64,000 nucleotides of DNA from Pseudomonas asuensis (GCF_014646755.1 NZ_BMNW01000006.1:121745-185744), one strand, 5' to 3'. Counted from the stretch's first letter, positions 18,735 to 28,122 are shown. A program made the numbers and translations. The notes: generated from the sequence alone by a model not told the origin.

Positions 18735-19613
18735 TTAAACAGCCAAGTGCTCCCGGAGGAAATTGGCAAACGCCTGTACCGCTCTCGAAGACTGGCGGTG
18801 CTGCGGATAGACGGCATAAAAGGCAGACGTAGGGGGTTGATGAGCTTGCAGTACAGGCACCAGCCGTCCATCGTTGAGCGCATTGTTGACAATAAACACC
18901 GGCAAATAGGCAATGCCGAGCCCGGCAACTGCTGCATCCCGGACCACCTCGCCGTTGTTGGTGCGCAGCTTACCCTTTACGGGGACGCATACAAGCTGGC
19001 CCTGGGTTTGGAATTTCCACTCTACACTTTTCACATGCCCATAGAGCAAACACTCGTGATGACGCAGGTCGTCTGGCGTTTCAGGAGTTGAATGCTGCTT
19101 AAGGTACTCGGGGCTTGCGCAGGCGGCCATAGGAATGTCCATCAGCCGTTTGGCAATGAGGGTAGAGTCCTCCAGTATTCCACCACGAATGCCCATGTCG
19201 TAGCCTTCTGCTACCAGATCGACGGCTCGGTCATTGAGGTCCAATTCCAGATTGATCAACGGATTTTCCTGCATGAACTTAGGCAGGAGAGGGCTGATGT
19301 GAAGAGTACCAAACGTCATCGGCGCTGAAACACGCAGTGTTCCGCGGACATTTACCCCCTGACTTGAAACCAGCTCCTGTGTTTCGTTAACGTCATCCAG
19401 AATCTGAACCGCACGCTCATAAAGCGTCATACCCAAGTCGGTAGGCTTTAGGCTTCGCGTGGTGCGGTTGAGCAGGCGTACACCTAGCTCCTCTTCCAAT
19501 GCCATTGTTCTTCGACTCACGTACTGCTTGGAGAGACCCAGCTTTTCTGCCGCTGCTGTAAAGCTCTGCTCATTGATCGTAGCCACAAACAGCCGTAAGT
19601 CCTCGAATTGCAT
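18735..19613 (-). CDS. LysR-family transcriptional regulator
   Basis: 292 residues. An N-terminal winged helix (FEDLRLFVATINEQSFTAAA, LGLSKQYVSRRTMALEEELG, LLNRTTRSLKPTDLG) is followed by a LysR substrate-binding domain from about residue 90. It resembles the CrgA/DsdC-like subgroup by the RTTRSL motif. It is divergent from a very short membrane-peptide frame at 19719. No obvious regulated metabolic gene is adjacent, so its regulon cannot be named. Confidence 0.9.
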   Translation of the reverse strand: MQFEDLRLFVATINEQSFTAAAEKLGLSKQYVSRRTMALEEELGVRLLNRTTRSLKPTDLGMTLYERAVQILDDVNETQELVSSQGVNVRGTLRVSAPMTFGTLHISPLLPKFMQENPLINLELDLNDRAVDLVAEGYDMGIRGGILEDSTLIAKRLMDIPMAACASPEYLKQHSTPETPDDLRHHECLLYGHVKSVEWKFQTQGQLVCVPVKGKLRTNNGEVVRDAAVAGLGIAYLPVFIVNNALNDGRLVPVLQAHQPPTSAFYAVYPQHRQSSRAVQAFANFLREHLAV

Positions 19614-19718
19614 GCGAAAGTCTCTTCCTGGTTGACACTGATTCCTATTATATCGGCTTTTTCTACAAGAGGAGGACTATTAGTCTCGTGTTCTACAGTC
19701 CCTTTAGAGGCAATGACC

Positions 19719-19793
19719 ATGAGTACTTTCTTGCACAGCGCGGTTTATCTCCTGGCTTCAGCGCTGGTGTTGTATATGGCTGTGAGTGGATAG
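19719..19793 (+). CDS. Possible 24-residue membrane peptide
   Basis: ATG at 19719 has AGAGG 8 bases upstream. The frame encodes MSTFLHSAVYLLASALVLYM and ends four residues later, so nearly the whole peptide is one hydrophobic helix. ATG 19713 would add two residues. It lies between the LysR gene and the TIGR02647 gene. No homologue is recognised. Coding is suggested only by the ribosome-binding site and the clean transmembrane character. Confidence 0.4.
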   Translation: MSTFLHSAVYLLASALVLYMAVSG

Positions 19794-19894
19794 GCCAGCT
19801 CGCGCTTGATTTAAAGTGAAACATATTACCCTGCGAGCATTTTGGAACACGGCGGCTAGACTCAATGACAGGGTTACTCAAATAAGGACACGCC

Positions 19895-20134
19895 ATGCCG
19901 TATACCCAAGCGCTCATCGAAGAAATCAACCTTTTGGCTCGATATGACCTGAGTAATAATCTGGCAGGACTAAAGGTCCATCAGGACGCTACGCAAGAAG
20001 TGCTGGCAGCGATCAAGAGGCTTTACGATAAAGGCCTAATCAGTCAGGTCGACGGCGGCTATCTGACAGGCTTAGGACGGGATGCAGCAGAGCATGCGCA
20101 AGTGCTGTTAACGATCCTGAATCCGACAACATAA
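19895..20134 (+). CDS. TIGR02647-family small protein
   Basis: 79 residues, matching a short conserved family seen in Pseudomonas and relatives. Features are an N-terminal helix PYTQALIEEINLLARYDL, the central GLKVHQDAT segment and the C-terminal GYLTGLGRDAAEHAQ. The fold looks like a small winged-helix unit and the family has been described as possibly DNA-associated, but no function is established. AAGGACACGCC precedes ATG. Confidence 0.82.
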   Translation: MPYTQALIEEINLLARYDLSNNLAGLKVHQDATQEVLAAIKRLYDKGLISQVDGGYLTGLGRDAAEHAQVLLTILNPTT

Positions 20135-20239
20135 ACCTGTCGATACCAGTACCGCAGCATTTGGCAGGATTTTCTAAATGGTTGGTACCTGCTCTTTATA
20201 GGCGCCAACCATGATCCGCCATGCAGTGTTCAGAGCGCA

Positions 20240-21301
20240 TCAAGCACTTGGCGTGATCGTATTCACTTGCTTCTGCAATCGCTCAATCCATTCCAGAACT
20301 TCAATAAACCGGCTGGTTGCAGTGCCATGTTCGAGCTTTATACGTAATGCGGCGGGTAAGCTCAGATCTTCCTCGATAGCTGGCTTCAGCAGATCATCAT
20401 CAAAACTCAAGCAGAGCTGACCTTTCTCTGAAAATTCCAGGGATGGCCGTGTTAGGAAACTTTCAAGTTCGATGAACAGGCCGAGTAGATCATTTTTCAG
20501 GAGTGTTTCGCACTCCAATAGACTGTCACCTGACAGCCTGAACAGTTGGTCGAAGACTGAATCCCTTGTATCGAGCCATACCCTTCTGTCAGAGAGGATT
20601 CCTGCCGCATGGGTGCGTATTGTAAGACCGCGCAACCCCTGGAAGTCGAATATGAGACTGTAGCGTTTAAAATGATGAATGACCTCTTTACACTCATCTC
20701 GCGCGCGTTCGGTGTTGTAATTGACCTCAACTCTTTTTTCAGCGTAGGCCAATTCATAATAGGAAAAGGATTGACAGGGATCAGATGAAGGCTTCAGAGA
20801 GTTGTCTTGAGCTACAACTAATTCTCTGGAATGACCTTCCCGCTGATAATCTCCAAAGTCGGCGCTAATCCGTTCGAGAATCAAATAGCGATAATCATCC
20901 AAGGGATGTAGTTTCATTTCGATAAGGATCATTTTCCTTATCAAAACCTTGGAAAGCATGGGTATATTGTTGGCTTGACCGATTAGTATGCAAATGCCCG
21001 CCAAGACAGCAAAGCTGCCAACAATACCGATACAAACGCTTGCAGAATGCTGGTAGCTGCCAAAGTCCAAGGGCGAATGCAGGCTGTTGTAGAGGATGAG
21101 CGACAAGAGGATCAACAGAGCGCCTGAAACCAACGATCCAAGCCCTAGTGTAGGCTGGAACGTCTTTGGTCCTGGAAAGGACTCGAATGTGTCGATAATG
21201 GCAAATAGGTCATCACGAGAAGTAGCCTTTTCAAGCTCTCTATACCCATCATCCACCAGGCGGCCGAGCCTGGCATTGTGGGAGAATTTTAAACCCCGCA
21301 T
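20240..21301 (-). CDS. Hypothetical protein with two transmembrane segments
   Basis: 353 residues, family not recognised. A short cytosolic N terminus (about 1-50) precedes two hydrophobic segments (near 53-70, GSLVSGALLILLSLILY, and 87-107, SVCIGIVGSFAVLAGICILI). A large soluble C-terminal region without known motifs follows. The topology suggests an inner-membrane protein with both ends in the cytoplasm. It lies downstream of the glycan genes on the same strand but with a gap of about 195 bases that holds a small hairpin (21410-21437), so it may be separate from them. Confidence 0.72.
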   Translation of the reverse strand: MRGLKFSHNARLGRLVDDGYRELEKATSRDDLFAIIDTFESFPGPKTFQPTLGLGSLVSGALLILLSLILYNSLHSPLDFGSYQHSASVCIGIVGSFAVLAGICILIGQANNIPMLSKVLIRKMILIEMKLHPLDDYRYLILERISADFGDYQREGHSRELVVAQDNSLKPSSDPCQSFSYYELAYAEKRVEVNYNTERARDECKEVIHHFKRYSLIFDFQGLRGLTIRTHAAGILSDRRVWLDTRDSVFDQLFRLSGDSLLECETLLKNDLLGLFIELESFLTRPSLEFSEKGQLCLSFDDDLLKPAIEEDLSLPAALRIKLEHGTATSRFIEVLEWIERLQKQVNTITPSA

Positions 21302-21495
21302 CGTTCCTTGAAAAACCTTGCATCCAAAGATGCCAGTCTATCACCAAAGGTATATTTCGGATGTCTTTGTCTTTATAAGGCAGACTTGCTTCTGGAAAAG
21401 CAGTCCAGTATCCAGCGCCTCGCTTCAGACGCTGGATGTTGCGGTTAATTACAAGTTTTAAAGCCAGCGACTAGAGGCGAGTAGTGCTTATATCA

Positions 21496-22263
21496 TTAGG
21501 CAATGTGCTCTAAAAACGCTTCAGTTGATGAGCTATCCAAATGCGCTATGCCCTCTACAAGCGTATAGCGTGCGAGCAGCTCCTTTACAGCATCGATAGA
21601 GTTGAACATCAGCACGTCGATGATGGAAAGGGAGGGGACGAATTCAGAGGTAAGCTGAGGGTAGGTCACTTCATCCATCTTGATAAAGCGCAGCTGTAGA
21701 TCGTGGCTTGCGAAATAGTCAGGGCAGTAGAGTGGGACGCCCCCAATCGAGTTGAGATAACGAGTGCCCCCCAACTGCTGGGCAACCTTTATGATCCGGT
21801 CTTGCTTATCCATCTGTCGTGTATCAGCTAGTTCCGACAGGATGTGGATAGGGGTATCAATTTTCATATAGCAGCACAGGGCGCGAATTGAGTTTTCAGT
21901 AAAGCGGGCCAGATTGCGGTCTGGATTTGCGAAAATACTGGTCAGCAAAGCCAGAACCTCTGCTCTGTACGGTGCTTTCTTGTAGCTGTGCTCCAGCATA
22001 ATCAATAATGCTTTTGCTTCTTCATCGAACGTATCGGATAACCAGCGCTCGTTGATAGCCGCTCGACGACTTCCTTTACGCAGTGGAAAGGTGATCAGCT
22101 TGGGTTGGCCATCGTGGGTCAATACGCGATTACGGTTCATCCAGGAGCCCTTGACGAACTGCAGATCATCAACCAGCACAAAAGCATCGCTGGCTTCGAT
22201 CAGTTGGAAGTAGCCCAGATAGGGAAACAAATAGGGCTGCATCATCGAGATCGTTTTAAGCAT
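21496..22263 (-). CDS. WbqC-like family protein
   Basis: 255 residues. The N terminus ISMMQPYLFPYLGYFQLIEA and the following VDDLQFVKGSWMNRN are characteristic of the WbqC-like family, which occurs in O-antigen and other surface-polysaccharide clusters and whose chemistry is not firmly established. The frame opens nine codons earlier, but ATG 22263 has AAGGAG seven bases upstream and is the likely start. It is the last gene of the minus-strand glycan run. The family call is strong. The role in modifying an amino sugar here is inferred from the neighbouring aminotransferase. Confidence 0.87.
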   Translation of the reverse strand: MLKTISMMQPYLFPYLGYFQLIEASDAFVLVDDLQFVKGSWMNRNRVLTHDGQPKLITFPLRKGSRRAAINERWLSDTFDEEAKALLIMLEHSYKKAPYRAEVLALLTSIFANPDRNLARFTENSIRALCCYMKIDTPIHILSELADTRQMDKQDRIIKVAQQLGGTRYLNSIGGVPLYCPDYFASHDLQLRFIKMDEVTYPQLTSEFVPSLSIIDVLMFNSIDAVKELLARYTLVEGIAHLDSSSTEAFLEHIA

Positions 22264-22365
22264 GGTGCTTCTCCTTGCACGGGATGACATGAATCGGGTG
22301 GAAATATGCTTTCGCCTGAGCGCCTACGGGGCAGAAACCAGCAGTCTTTTGGAAGGAAAGCATGA

Positions 22366-23298
22366 TCATTTCCGAATGACTGAGGGAATGACGTTTGTAA
22401 ACGGCTTGAGTAAGACTTTCCGAGCCAGCTGCAGAAATGCCAGAAAACGGTTGCGATGGGTCATGACAATGAGCGACTGACTAAAAACCTGCGTCATGAA
22501 GTACTCGTAAAGCTCCTGCTGGCCGATGCGCTGGTAGTAGCGTGCCAGGTTGTAATAGGCGTGCAGGCTCATTGCCGTGCGCTGCTTTTGCGGGCGCATC
22601 GACAGGACCCCATTCTTGTGTACACGGTAAGCGGCAGGCCGGATCTCCTTCATGTATTTGCCTTTACCGTGAGCACCCAGCAAAGACCACCAGCATATGT
22701 CTTCCATGCGTACGCCATGCAGCTCAGGAGGGAGCGCCTTGATCACATTGCGAAAGCAGACCGTTAGGGTGGAAAAATACCTGGCCCGTAGCAGCTCCTG
22801 CTGACTGGCATCGCGGCGGTGCAGTCCGGCCAGCTGGACGTTTCGGATGATGCCTTGCTCATTGAACATATAGGCGTCGTGAAACGTCATGACATAGTCA
22901 TCATGCTGTTCGAGGAAATCGACCTGGAGCTGCAGTTTGCGAGGGTCCGTCCAGAAGTCGTCACCTTCGCAAATCGCGATATAGGGGCTATCCAGCGAAG
23001 CAAAGATTTTAGTGATAAAGGGAACACCAAGGCTGTACTGGTTTTGCTGCTGGTAGATAGGCTTGATGATAGAAGGATAACGCTCAGCGTATTCCTGGAT
23101 GATGGCCTGCGTGCCATCAGTCGAGGCATCGTCGTGCACGATGACCTCAAAGGGGAAGCGGGTCTCCTGAATCAAAAAGCCGTCCAGCGTTTCGCGAATA
23201 AAGCTGGCTTGGTTATAGGTCAGGCAAACCACACTCACCAGAGGGTTCTCGTCGGCGCCCCAATGCTTCTTGATGGCCTGTTCGGTTTTTACTTCCAT
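22366..23298 (-). CDS. Family 2 glycosyltransferase (GT-A fold)
   Basis: 310 residues. The N-terminal GT-A nucleotide-sugar domain shows VSVVCLTYNQASFI, then VIVHDDASTDGT and the metal-binding region ICEGDDFWTD. The C-terminal part is helical, with no membrane segments, so it probably acts at the inner face of the cytoplasmic membrane on a lipid-linked glycan. It starts 2 bases after the flippase stop, so the two are one operon. Donor and acceptor sugars cannot be read from the sequence. Confidence 0.9.
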   Translation of the reverse strand: MEVKTEQAIKKHWGADENPLVSVVCLTYNQASFIRETLDGFLIQETRFPFEVIVHDDASTDGTQAIIQEYAERYPSIIKPIYQQQNQYSLGVPFITKIFASLDSPYIAICEGDDFWTDPRKLQLQVDFLEQHDDYVMTFHDAYMFNEQGIIRNVQLAGLHRRDASQQELLRARYFSTLTVCFRNVIKALPPELHGVRMEDICWWSLLGAHGKGKYMKEIRPAAYRVHKNGVLSMRPQKQRTAMSLHAYYNLARYYQRIGQQELYEYFMTQVFSQSLIVMTHRNRFLAFLQLARKVLLKPFTNVIPSVIRK

Positions 23299-23300
23299 GA

Positions 23301-24842
23301 TTAAACGCTCGGGTTCTGGCCCAGGAGATACGGCTTTGAAAAAACGGCTTTAGCAGACAGGAACACGAACACCAGGCAGAGCAATCCTCGTCCCGCCAGA
23401 CCTATGAAGGTTTCAATGCGTTGGCTACCGTCCAGCGCAGGCAGAAGCCAGTCGCCCAAGGCCAGGCCAAGCGCAGTCATTACGGCGATACGCAGAAGAT
23501 CTGACAGCCAAAGGAAACTAAGGCCGGGTGAAAAACGCTCATGGACGATGTGAGGCCAGATTACCAGGGTTCCCAGGCTGACCGCGAACCAGATCGCGCC
23601 GGCACCCAGTGCACCATGGGTCAGGATGGCGTACATCATCAGTGGGACACTGATAGCGGTAGAGCAGACTCCAAACCAGACATGCATCCGCAGTTGGCCG
23701 TGGGCATACTGCAGATAGAACTGGAAACCACTCATGGCCAGCAGCGCGCTGCCTAGGACATACCAGATCAGGACCGGGCTGCTCCAGGCGGCTGCCTCGG
23801 CATTGCCCGTCCAGGCATAGAGGAGTTCGCGCCCATGGAAGGCAATGACACCTGCCATAGGGAATAGCACGCTGCAAAACAGCCGTGACACGTTTAGGTA
23901 CAGCGCTCGCATCTCGGCAATGCGACCTTCTGCCGTTAGCATCGTCAGGCGTGGCAGGAGCGTTTGTACAAGCGGGTTAGTCAATGACAGGATACCGGTC
24001 GCAATCAGAGCAACCAGGGAAAAATAACCGTACTCCTGCAGGGTAAGCGCTTTTGAGAGCAGCACCTTGTCCAGCTGGGTCTGCAGCATCCAGAGCACTG
24101 TACTGGACGACATGCCAAGCGCAAATGGCAGTACAGGCTTGACCATTTGCCAATTGAACCCTGTCAGGCGGCGGGGCCTGGGCATCAGATTGTAGGCTCG
24201 GTTAGCAAAGGATAGCGTTTCCAGAAGCCCTACCAGAGTCTGATAGACGAAGAAGTGCAAGGGCTTTGCACTGACATAGCTAATGAATAGCAGCGCCCCA
24301 AAATACCTAAGCGTTGCGAAAAAAACGTTGATGCCATTGAGCCAGTGATGTTGCTCCATCCCCTGAATACCGCTCTTGTAGAGCGTGGCATAGAGCCTCA
24401 AAACGATCATCAGTCCCATCAGGCTGATACACTGGCCAATCATCACCGGATCAAGTTGGCTTGCCTTCAGCCAGCCATGAGCTATGGCGTTACTGCCTAT
24501 ATGGATGCTCAGACCAGTCAGTACTGCTACTGGCAGGATAAGAAGCTCGAATGAGCGCAATAGGCGACCTGACGAGTATCGGCTGTGCTGTTGCGTCCCG
24601 CGAAAATGAGCGATCTGGCGCGCAAGAGCAGGTGATAACCCCGCGTCCAGCAAATAGAGCCAAGCCTGCATGGCCGTAAAAAAGCCGATGAGTCCGTAGG
24701 CTTCAGCCCCCATATGCCGAAGGTAGAAAGGCATGATCAGGATGCCGGCCAGCATCACATAGACTTGGCCCAGATAGCTAAGTCCGGTGTTTTTGAGCAT
24801 GAACCGTTTTAACGAGGTAGTCACAGGGTGGACTTCTTGCAC
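23301..24842 (-). CDS. Polysaccharide flippase (Wzx/MATE-like, oligosaccharide exporter family)
   Basis: 513 residues with about 12-14 hydrophobic segments and the N-terminal GLSYLGQVYVMLAGILIMPF and MGAEAYGLIGFFTAMQAWLY typical of Wzx/RfbX flippases. It would move lipid-linked oligosaccharide across the inner membrane. The frame begins with GTG 24842 inside the end of the aminotransferase gene. GTG 24824 is an alternative, and the overlap indicates translational coupling. No polymerase or ligase gene is visible nearby. Confidence 0.88.
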   Translation of the reverse strand: MQEVHPVTTSLKRFMLKNTGLSYLGQVYVMLAGILIMPFYLRHMGAEAYGLIGFFTAMQAWLYLLDAGLSPALARQIAHFRGTQQHSRYSSGRLLRSFELLILPVAVLTGLSIHIGSNAIAHGWLKASQLDPVMIGQCISLMGLMIVLRLYATLYKSGIQGMEQHHWLNGINVFFATLRYFGALLFISYVSAKPLHFFVYQTLVGLLETLSFANRAYNLMPRPRRLTGFNWQMVKPVLPFALGMSSSTVLWMLQTQLDKVLLSKALTLQEYGYFSLVALIATGILSLTNPLVQTLLPRLTMLTAEGRIAEMRALYLNVSRLFCSVLFPMAGVIAFHGRELLYAWTGNAEAAAWSSPVLIWYVLGSALLAMSGFQFYLQYAHGQLRMHVWFGVCSTAISVPLMMYAILTHGALGAGAIWFAVSLGTLVIWPHIVHERFSPGLSFLWLSDLLRIAVMTALGLALGDWLLPALDGSQRIETFIGLAGRGLLCLVFVFLSAKAVFSKPYLLGQNPSV

Positions 24843-26011
24843 ATACTGGAAAGAGGCAAGGCGCTCATGGTGTTAAAGGCAAAGGCATCGTTGTATGGCT
24901 CACACGTTTCGCGTTGGGCGCGTGCCAATTGTCTCGCCTCGACTTCCCTGAGCACCGTCTCGATAACAACGCTTTGCGATTCCTTGCTAAGTCCGGGAAA
25001 GATCGGCAGGCAAAGGACGCGCTTACTCAATCCCCGTGATATCCACTGAGGTTGCTGCGGCTGAAGGTATTCAACCGTATCCAACGACGGGTAAAAATAG
25101 CGACGTGGGTTGATTTGCCTTTGATTAAGCTGACTCGTAACTCTGAGCAGCTCGTTTTCTTCCTGCAATGCAATCGGAAAATAACTGTAGTTCCGCTCGC
25201 TATCGGGCTGCTGGCGCTGTAGGTCCAGATAGCCCGCCAGCGTTGATTCATACCGATAACCGATCTCCGCCCGCTCCTCAAGAATCCGGTCTATGTCATC
25301 CAGCACACATAGCCCCATCGCCGCCGAGAACTCGTTGAGCTTGGCATTGATACCTGGACCGCCTAATCGATTTCCCTCGGAAAACCCGAAATTGGCAAGC
25401 TCTCTGACATGCTGGGCAAGACCATCATCATTAGTAACGATAGCGCCCCCTTCAATCGTATGAAAAACTTTGGTCGCGTGAAAACTCAAGGTGCAGATGT
25501 CACCCCAGTTGGCGATCGACTCTCCCTTGTAACGTACGCCAAAGGCATGAGCCCCATCGTAAATAGTTTTCAGGCCATTGCGGGCTGCCACCGCCTGGAT
25601 GCGTTCGACATCGCATGGATTACCAAACACATGAGTTGCGACAATGGCTGAGGTGTCCTTTTGTAGCCTGGCTTCAATCTGGCTAGGGTCGAGATTCCAC
25701 GTGACAGGGTCGATATCAGAGAAGACAGGGCGGATGTGCTCCCATTGCAGCGTGCTGCTGGTTGCAATGAAGCTGAACGGCGTGGTGATTGCGCTACCTT
25801 GGATACCCAAGGCGCGATAGGCGATTTGCAGCGCCAGGGTGCCGTTGCTGGTGAGCACAATATTGCGTACGCCTAGATACTCTTTTAGACGCTGCTCAAG
25901 CAGACGAGTTAGAGGACCATGATTGGTAAAACAGCCTGAAGCGTATATTTGATCGATATATGCTTGAAGTTTGGCTTTATTGCCTGGGAAAGGCTGCGTA
26001 ACATTGATCAT
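24821..26011 (-). CDS. DegT/DnrJ/EryC1/StrS-family nucleotide-sugar aminotransferase
   Basis: 396 residues, a PLP enzyme of the sugar-aminotransferase family. Visible motifs are LTSNGTLALQIAYRALGI (cofactor phosphate region), ITTPFSFIATSSTL, the Asp of IYDGAHAFG that contacts PLP nitrogen, and the Schiff-base Lys in SFHATKVFHTIEGGAIV. It most resembles VioA/FdtB-type enzymes making 4- or 3-amino-deoxysugars. AGGAA lies six bases before ATG. It leads the minus-strand glycan genes and is divergent from an N-formyltransferase, a pairing known for N-formylated amino sugars. The exact sugar cannot be told from sequence. Confidence 0.9.
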   Translation of the reverse strand: MINVTQPFPGNKAKLQAYIDQIYASGCFTNHGPLTRLLEQRLKEYLGVRNIVLTSNGTLALQIAYRALGIQGSAITTPFSFIATSSTLQWEHIRPVFSDIDPVTWNLDPSQIEARLQKDTSAIVATHVFGNPCDVERIQAVAARNGLKTIYDGAHAFGVRYKGESIANWGDICTLSFHATKVFHTIEGGAIVTNDDGLAQHVRELANFGFSEGNRLGGPGINAKLNEFSAAMGLCVLDDIDRILEERAEIGYRYESTLAGYLDLQRQQPDSERNYSYFPIALQEENELLRVTSQLNQRQINPRRYFYPSLDTVEYLQPQQPQWISRGLSKRVLCLPIFPGLSKESQSVVIETVLREVEARQLARAQRETCEPYNDAFAFNTMSALPLSSMCKKSTL

Positions 26012-26609
26012 TTTATTCCTCGTCCAATGAGCAGTTAAACCTTTAAAACGGGATTGATTAGTATTTAGAGGTTTCTCAATGCCGCAATTTCATCCTACGA
26101 CTTCCAAGAACAACTTTTACTATAGCCAGAGCTATAAACGTGTCTTTTATGAAACACGTTATATGAATAGACCGGATTTGGTTAAGTTCAAATGCGTTTT
26201 AAGATTATTTGGTTATGGGCCGGCGTAAGGGCACCTTTCAAGGTTATATAGACGTATTTACATACGCCTTTACTAACATAAAACCATTTTGTACTGCGTA
26301 CGCTTGTAGAGCGGTTCCTATGCATGCTGCGGCTTTCCGCCCCTTAGTCAGCAGAGCGCTTGAGCGAGGCGAAATTCAAAAAGTCTATGCGACATTGGTA
26401 AGTAAACAGACTGAAATACCTATTTCTTAAAATTTGAGAAATAGATCGAAAATTTATGCGCTGTTGCTCTATTGGAAACTTCAGTGGTGAGTAGTAATTA
26501 ATCCTAGCCTTAATTAAGTATTAATCCTTTACAGTATTTATCATGCGTCGGTAAAGTCGCCTGCACTTTAGGTTGCTTAAGTGCAGTCGCAACGACCAGG
26601 CAGACATTT
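26012..26609. other. AT-rich divergent intergenic region
   Basis: About 600 bases between the divergent aminotransferase and formyltransferase genes. It is clearly AT-rich and has no convincing gene. A 73-codon frame at 26209-26430 lacks a ribosome-binding site and family signature. The region probably holds the promoters for both glycan transcripts. Confidence 0.5.
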
Positions 26610-27440
26610 ATGAAATATAAGATGGTTTTTCTAGGCAGCAATGCTGCTGTTCTTGATTATTTTTGCTGTAATAGTAACTTTGAGGTCGTTGGCATTATCT
26701 GTGAAGAGCAGTTATTGAATGACGATGTCATCACGTGCGCCTTTCTGCGAGATGTTCCCCTTAGGGTGGCAGCATCGTATAGCGAGATCGAAGCAGCCTT
26801 GGCAGATTTTGATAGCCTCGACTTCTGCGTCATTTGTTATTTCAGCCGAATCATTAAGTCTGACCTGTTGGAAAAGTTTACCTTTTTCAACATCCACGCC
26901 AGCTACCTGCCCACCTATAAGGGAAAGCACCCTGTTTTTCATGCCATCGCGGCGGGCGAGAAAGAAATTGGCATTTCCTTGCACAAGGTGACCTCATCAA
27001 TAGATGAGGGGGCTATCATCTCTAGAGAAAAGGCCCAATTTTACTACTGGATGAATGAAAAAGATCTCATGCAGGCGTTGTTTGCAAAAACGCCAGTGCT
27101 CATGAGTGATCTCGTTCGATACCTGAAGGGTGAGCTTGAGCCCATTCCGAACAGCGAAGGCTCATACTTCCCGCCGTTCCAGCCAGCATCCATTATCCTC
27201 CATGAAGACATGACCGCTTCAGATATCCTGAACATTTCAAGAAGCCAAGAGTGCTACGCGGGGGTTAGATTACAATTCAGAGCACAGTGGTTCAGGATCC
27301 GCAAGATCACGGTCTCCCGGATGGACACCCTGGATAATTATGAAGCCTCTGGGCGTATTCTGCTAAAAGAGCAGCGGCCAGTTGGGCTCCAGATTGACCA
27401 AGCCTACTACCTCAAATTCTCGGATGTCACGGCTGAGTAA
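26610..27440 (+). CDS. Formyltransferase-family protein, probable sugar N-formyltransferase
   Basis: 276 residues. The N-terminal half has the formyltransferase catalytic block FFNIHASYLPTYKGKHPVFH (Asn-Ile-His plus the following loop) and the Asp in SSIDEGAIIS, the pattern shared by Fmt, GART and sugar N-formyltransferases that use 10-formyl-tetrahydrofolate. A C-terminal domain of about 90 residues follows. It is shorter than methionyl-tRNA formyltransferase (about 310 residues), and its neighbourhood of sugar aminotransferase, flippase and glycosyltransferase points to N-formylation of an amino sugar. Base composition is AT-richer than flanking core genes, which fits a horizontally acquired glycan locus. 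Confidence 0.82.
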   Translation: MKYKMVFLGSNAAVLDYFCCNSNFEVVGIICEEQLLNDDVITCAFLRDVPLRVAASYSEIEAALADFDSLDFCVICYFSRIIKSDLLEKFTFFNIHASYLPTYKGKHPVFHAIAAGEKEIGISLHKVTSSIDEGAIISREKAQFYYWMNEKDLMQALFAKTPVLMSDLVRYLKGELEPIPNSEGSYFPPFQPASIILHEDMTASDILNISRSQECYAGVRLQFRAQWFRIRKITVSRMDTLDNYEASGRILLKEQRPVGLQIDQAYYLKFSDVTAE

Positions 27441-27900
27441 TATCGGTTCAAGCGGTTTTATAGGCTGCTGCAAGCGACATAGATGGGGTAGGGCGCTGCA
27501 TGTTTGCAGGCGGGAGCCACGCTGTTCAGCAGTTAGGAGGACCTCTTCAGCGGGCCTTCCCATGACGAGCGAATAGCGCTGCTTCATGTACCACGCTAAC
27601 CCAACGCTGGAGGCGCGCGGTACACACACTACTCTATGCAGGACCTGATAAGCACGCTGGGCAAGCGGTAGGCTTAGTGCCACCTGTGGCGCTTCGGGTA
27701 ACTTGGCCATTCATAAGGACATAAGCCAAATCTCATGGGTAAAACAACAGTACCTTATGGATGCTTGGGCAGCGAATATGCATCTACATTCGATATTCTT
27801 TAGGTCACATAGATGACCTATTTGGGTCACTATAGTTGCGGTGACATCTTTGTTGTCTTGGGAATGAATCGTTTGGCTGACCGATAAAGGGTTAAGAGTA
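27441..27900. other. No recognisable gene
   Basis: Between the formyltransferase gene and the carbonic-anhydrase remnant. A 115-codon minus-strand frame (27363-27710) overlaps the formyltransferase 3' end and resembles nothing known. The stretch looks like decayed DNA at the border of the glycan and nitrate loci. Confidence 0.4.
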
Positions 27901-28059
27901 ATCAAGGCCATCCATTATCAATCTTGCAAGCACCTTGAGAGACCCAGCGAAGACGAACAGGTCAATCGACTGTGCGAGTTGAATGTAGAGCCGCAAGTGC
28001 GCGAGGTCTGCTACACCGCCTTTCATGACTGGCTCTATGATGAGATAGCGGGTCGGTAA
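27901..28059 (+). pseudogene. C-terminal remnant of a beta-carbonic anhydrase
   Basis: The frame reads CKHLERPSEDEQ, then VNRLCELNVEPQVREVC and DWLYDEI before TAA at 28057-28059. The segment VNRLCELNV-x-x-QV is a hallmark near the C terminus of bacterial beta-carbonic anhydrases, and DWLYDEI matches the following HGW(I/V)Y strand after an apparent deletion of about 14 residues. Upstream the frame is interrupted by a stop at 27865-27867 and the zinc-ligand motifs are absent, so only a tail fragment is left. Confidence 0.45.
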
Positions 28060-28122
28060 AAGACCTGAATGTCAGCTCAGGCCTGGACGCGCTTGCTATT
28101 CCTTTCCCTACAATGCGGCCAT

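Noticed and set aside
18606-19091. 161-codon plus-strand frame
   Set aside because: Spans the end of the AraC gene and runs antisense to the LysR gene, so it is a shadow of both.
21410-21437. Hairpin ATCCAGCG/CGCTGGAT as a terminator
   Set aside because: The stem is only 8 bp, the loop is 12 bases and no T-run follows on either strand.
26209-26430. 73-codon plus-strand frame in the divergent glycan intergenic region
   Set aside because: No ribosome-binding site, no family signature, and it sits where promoters are expected.
27363-27710. 115-codon minus-strand frame
   Set aside because: Overlaps the 3' end of the formyltransferase gene and shows no motifs.
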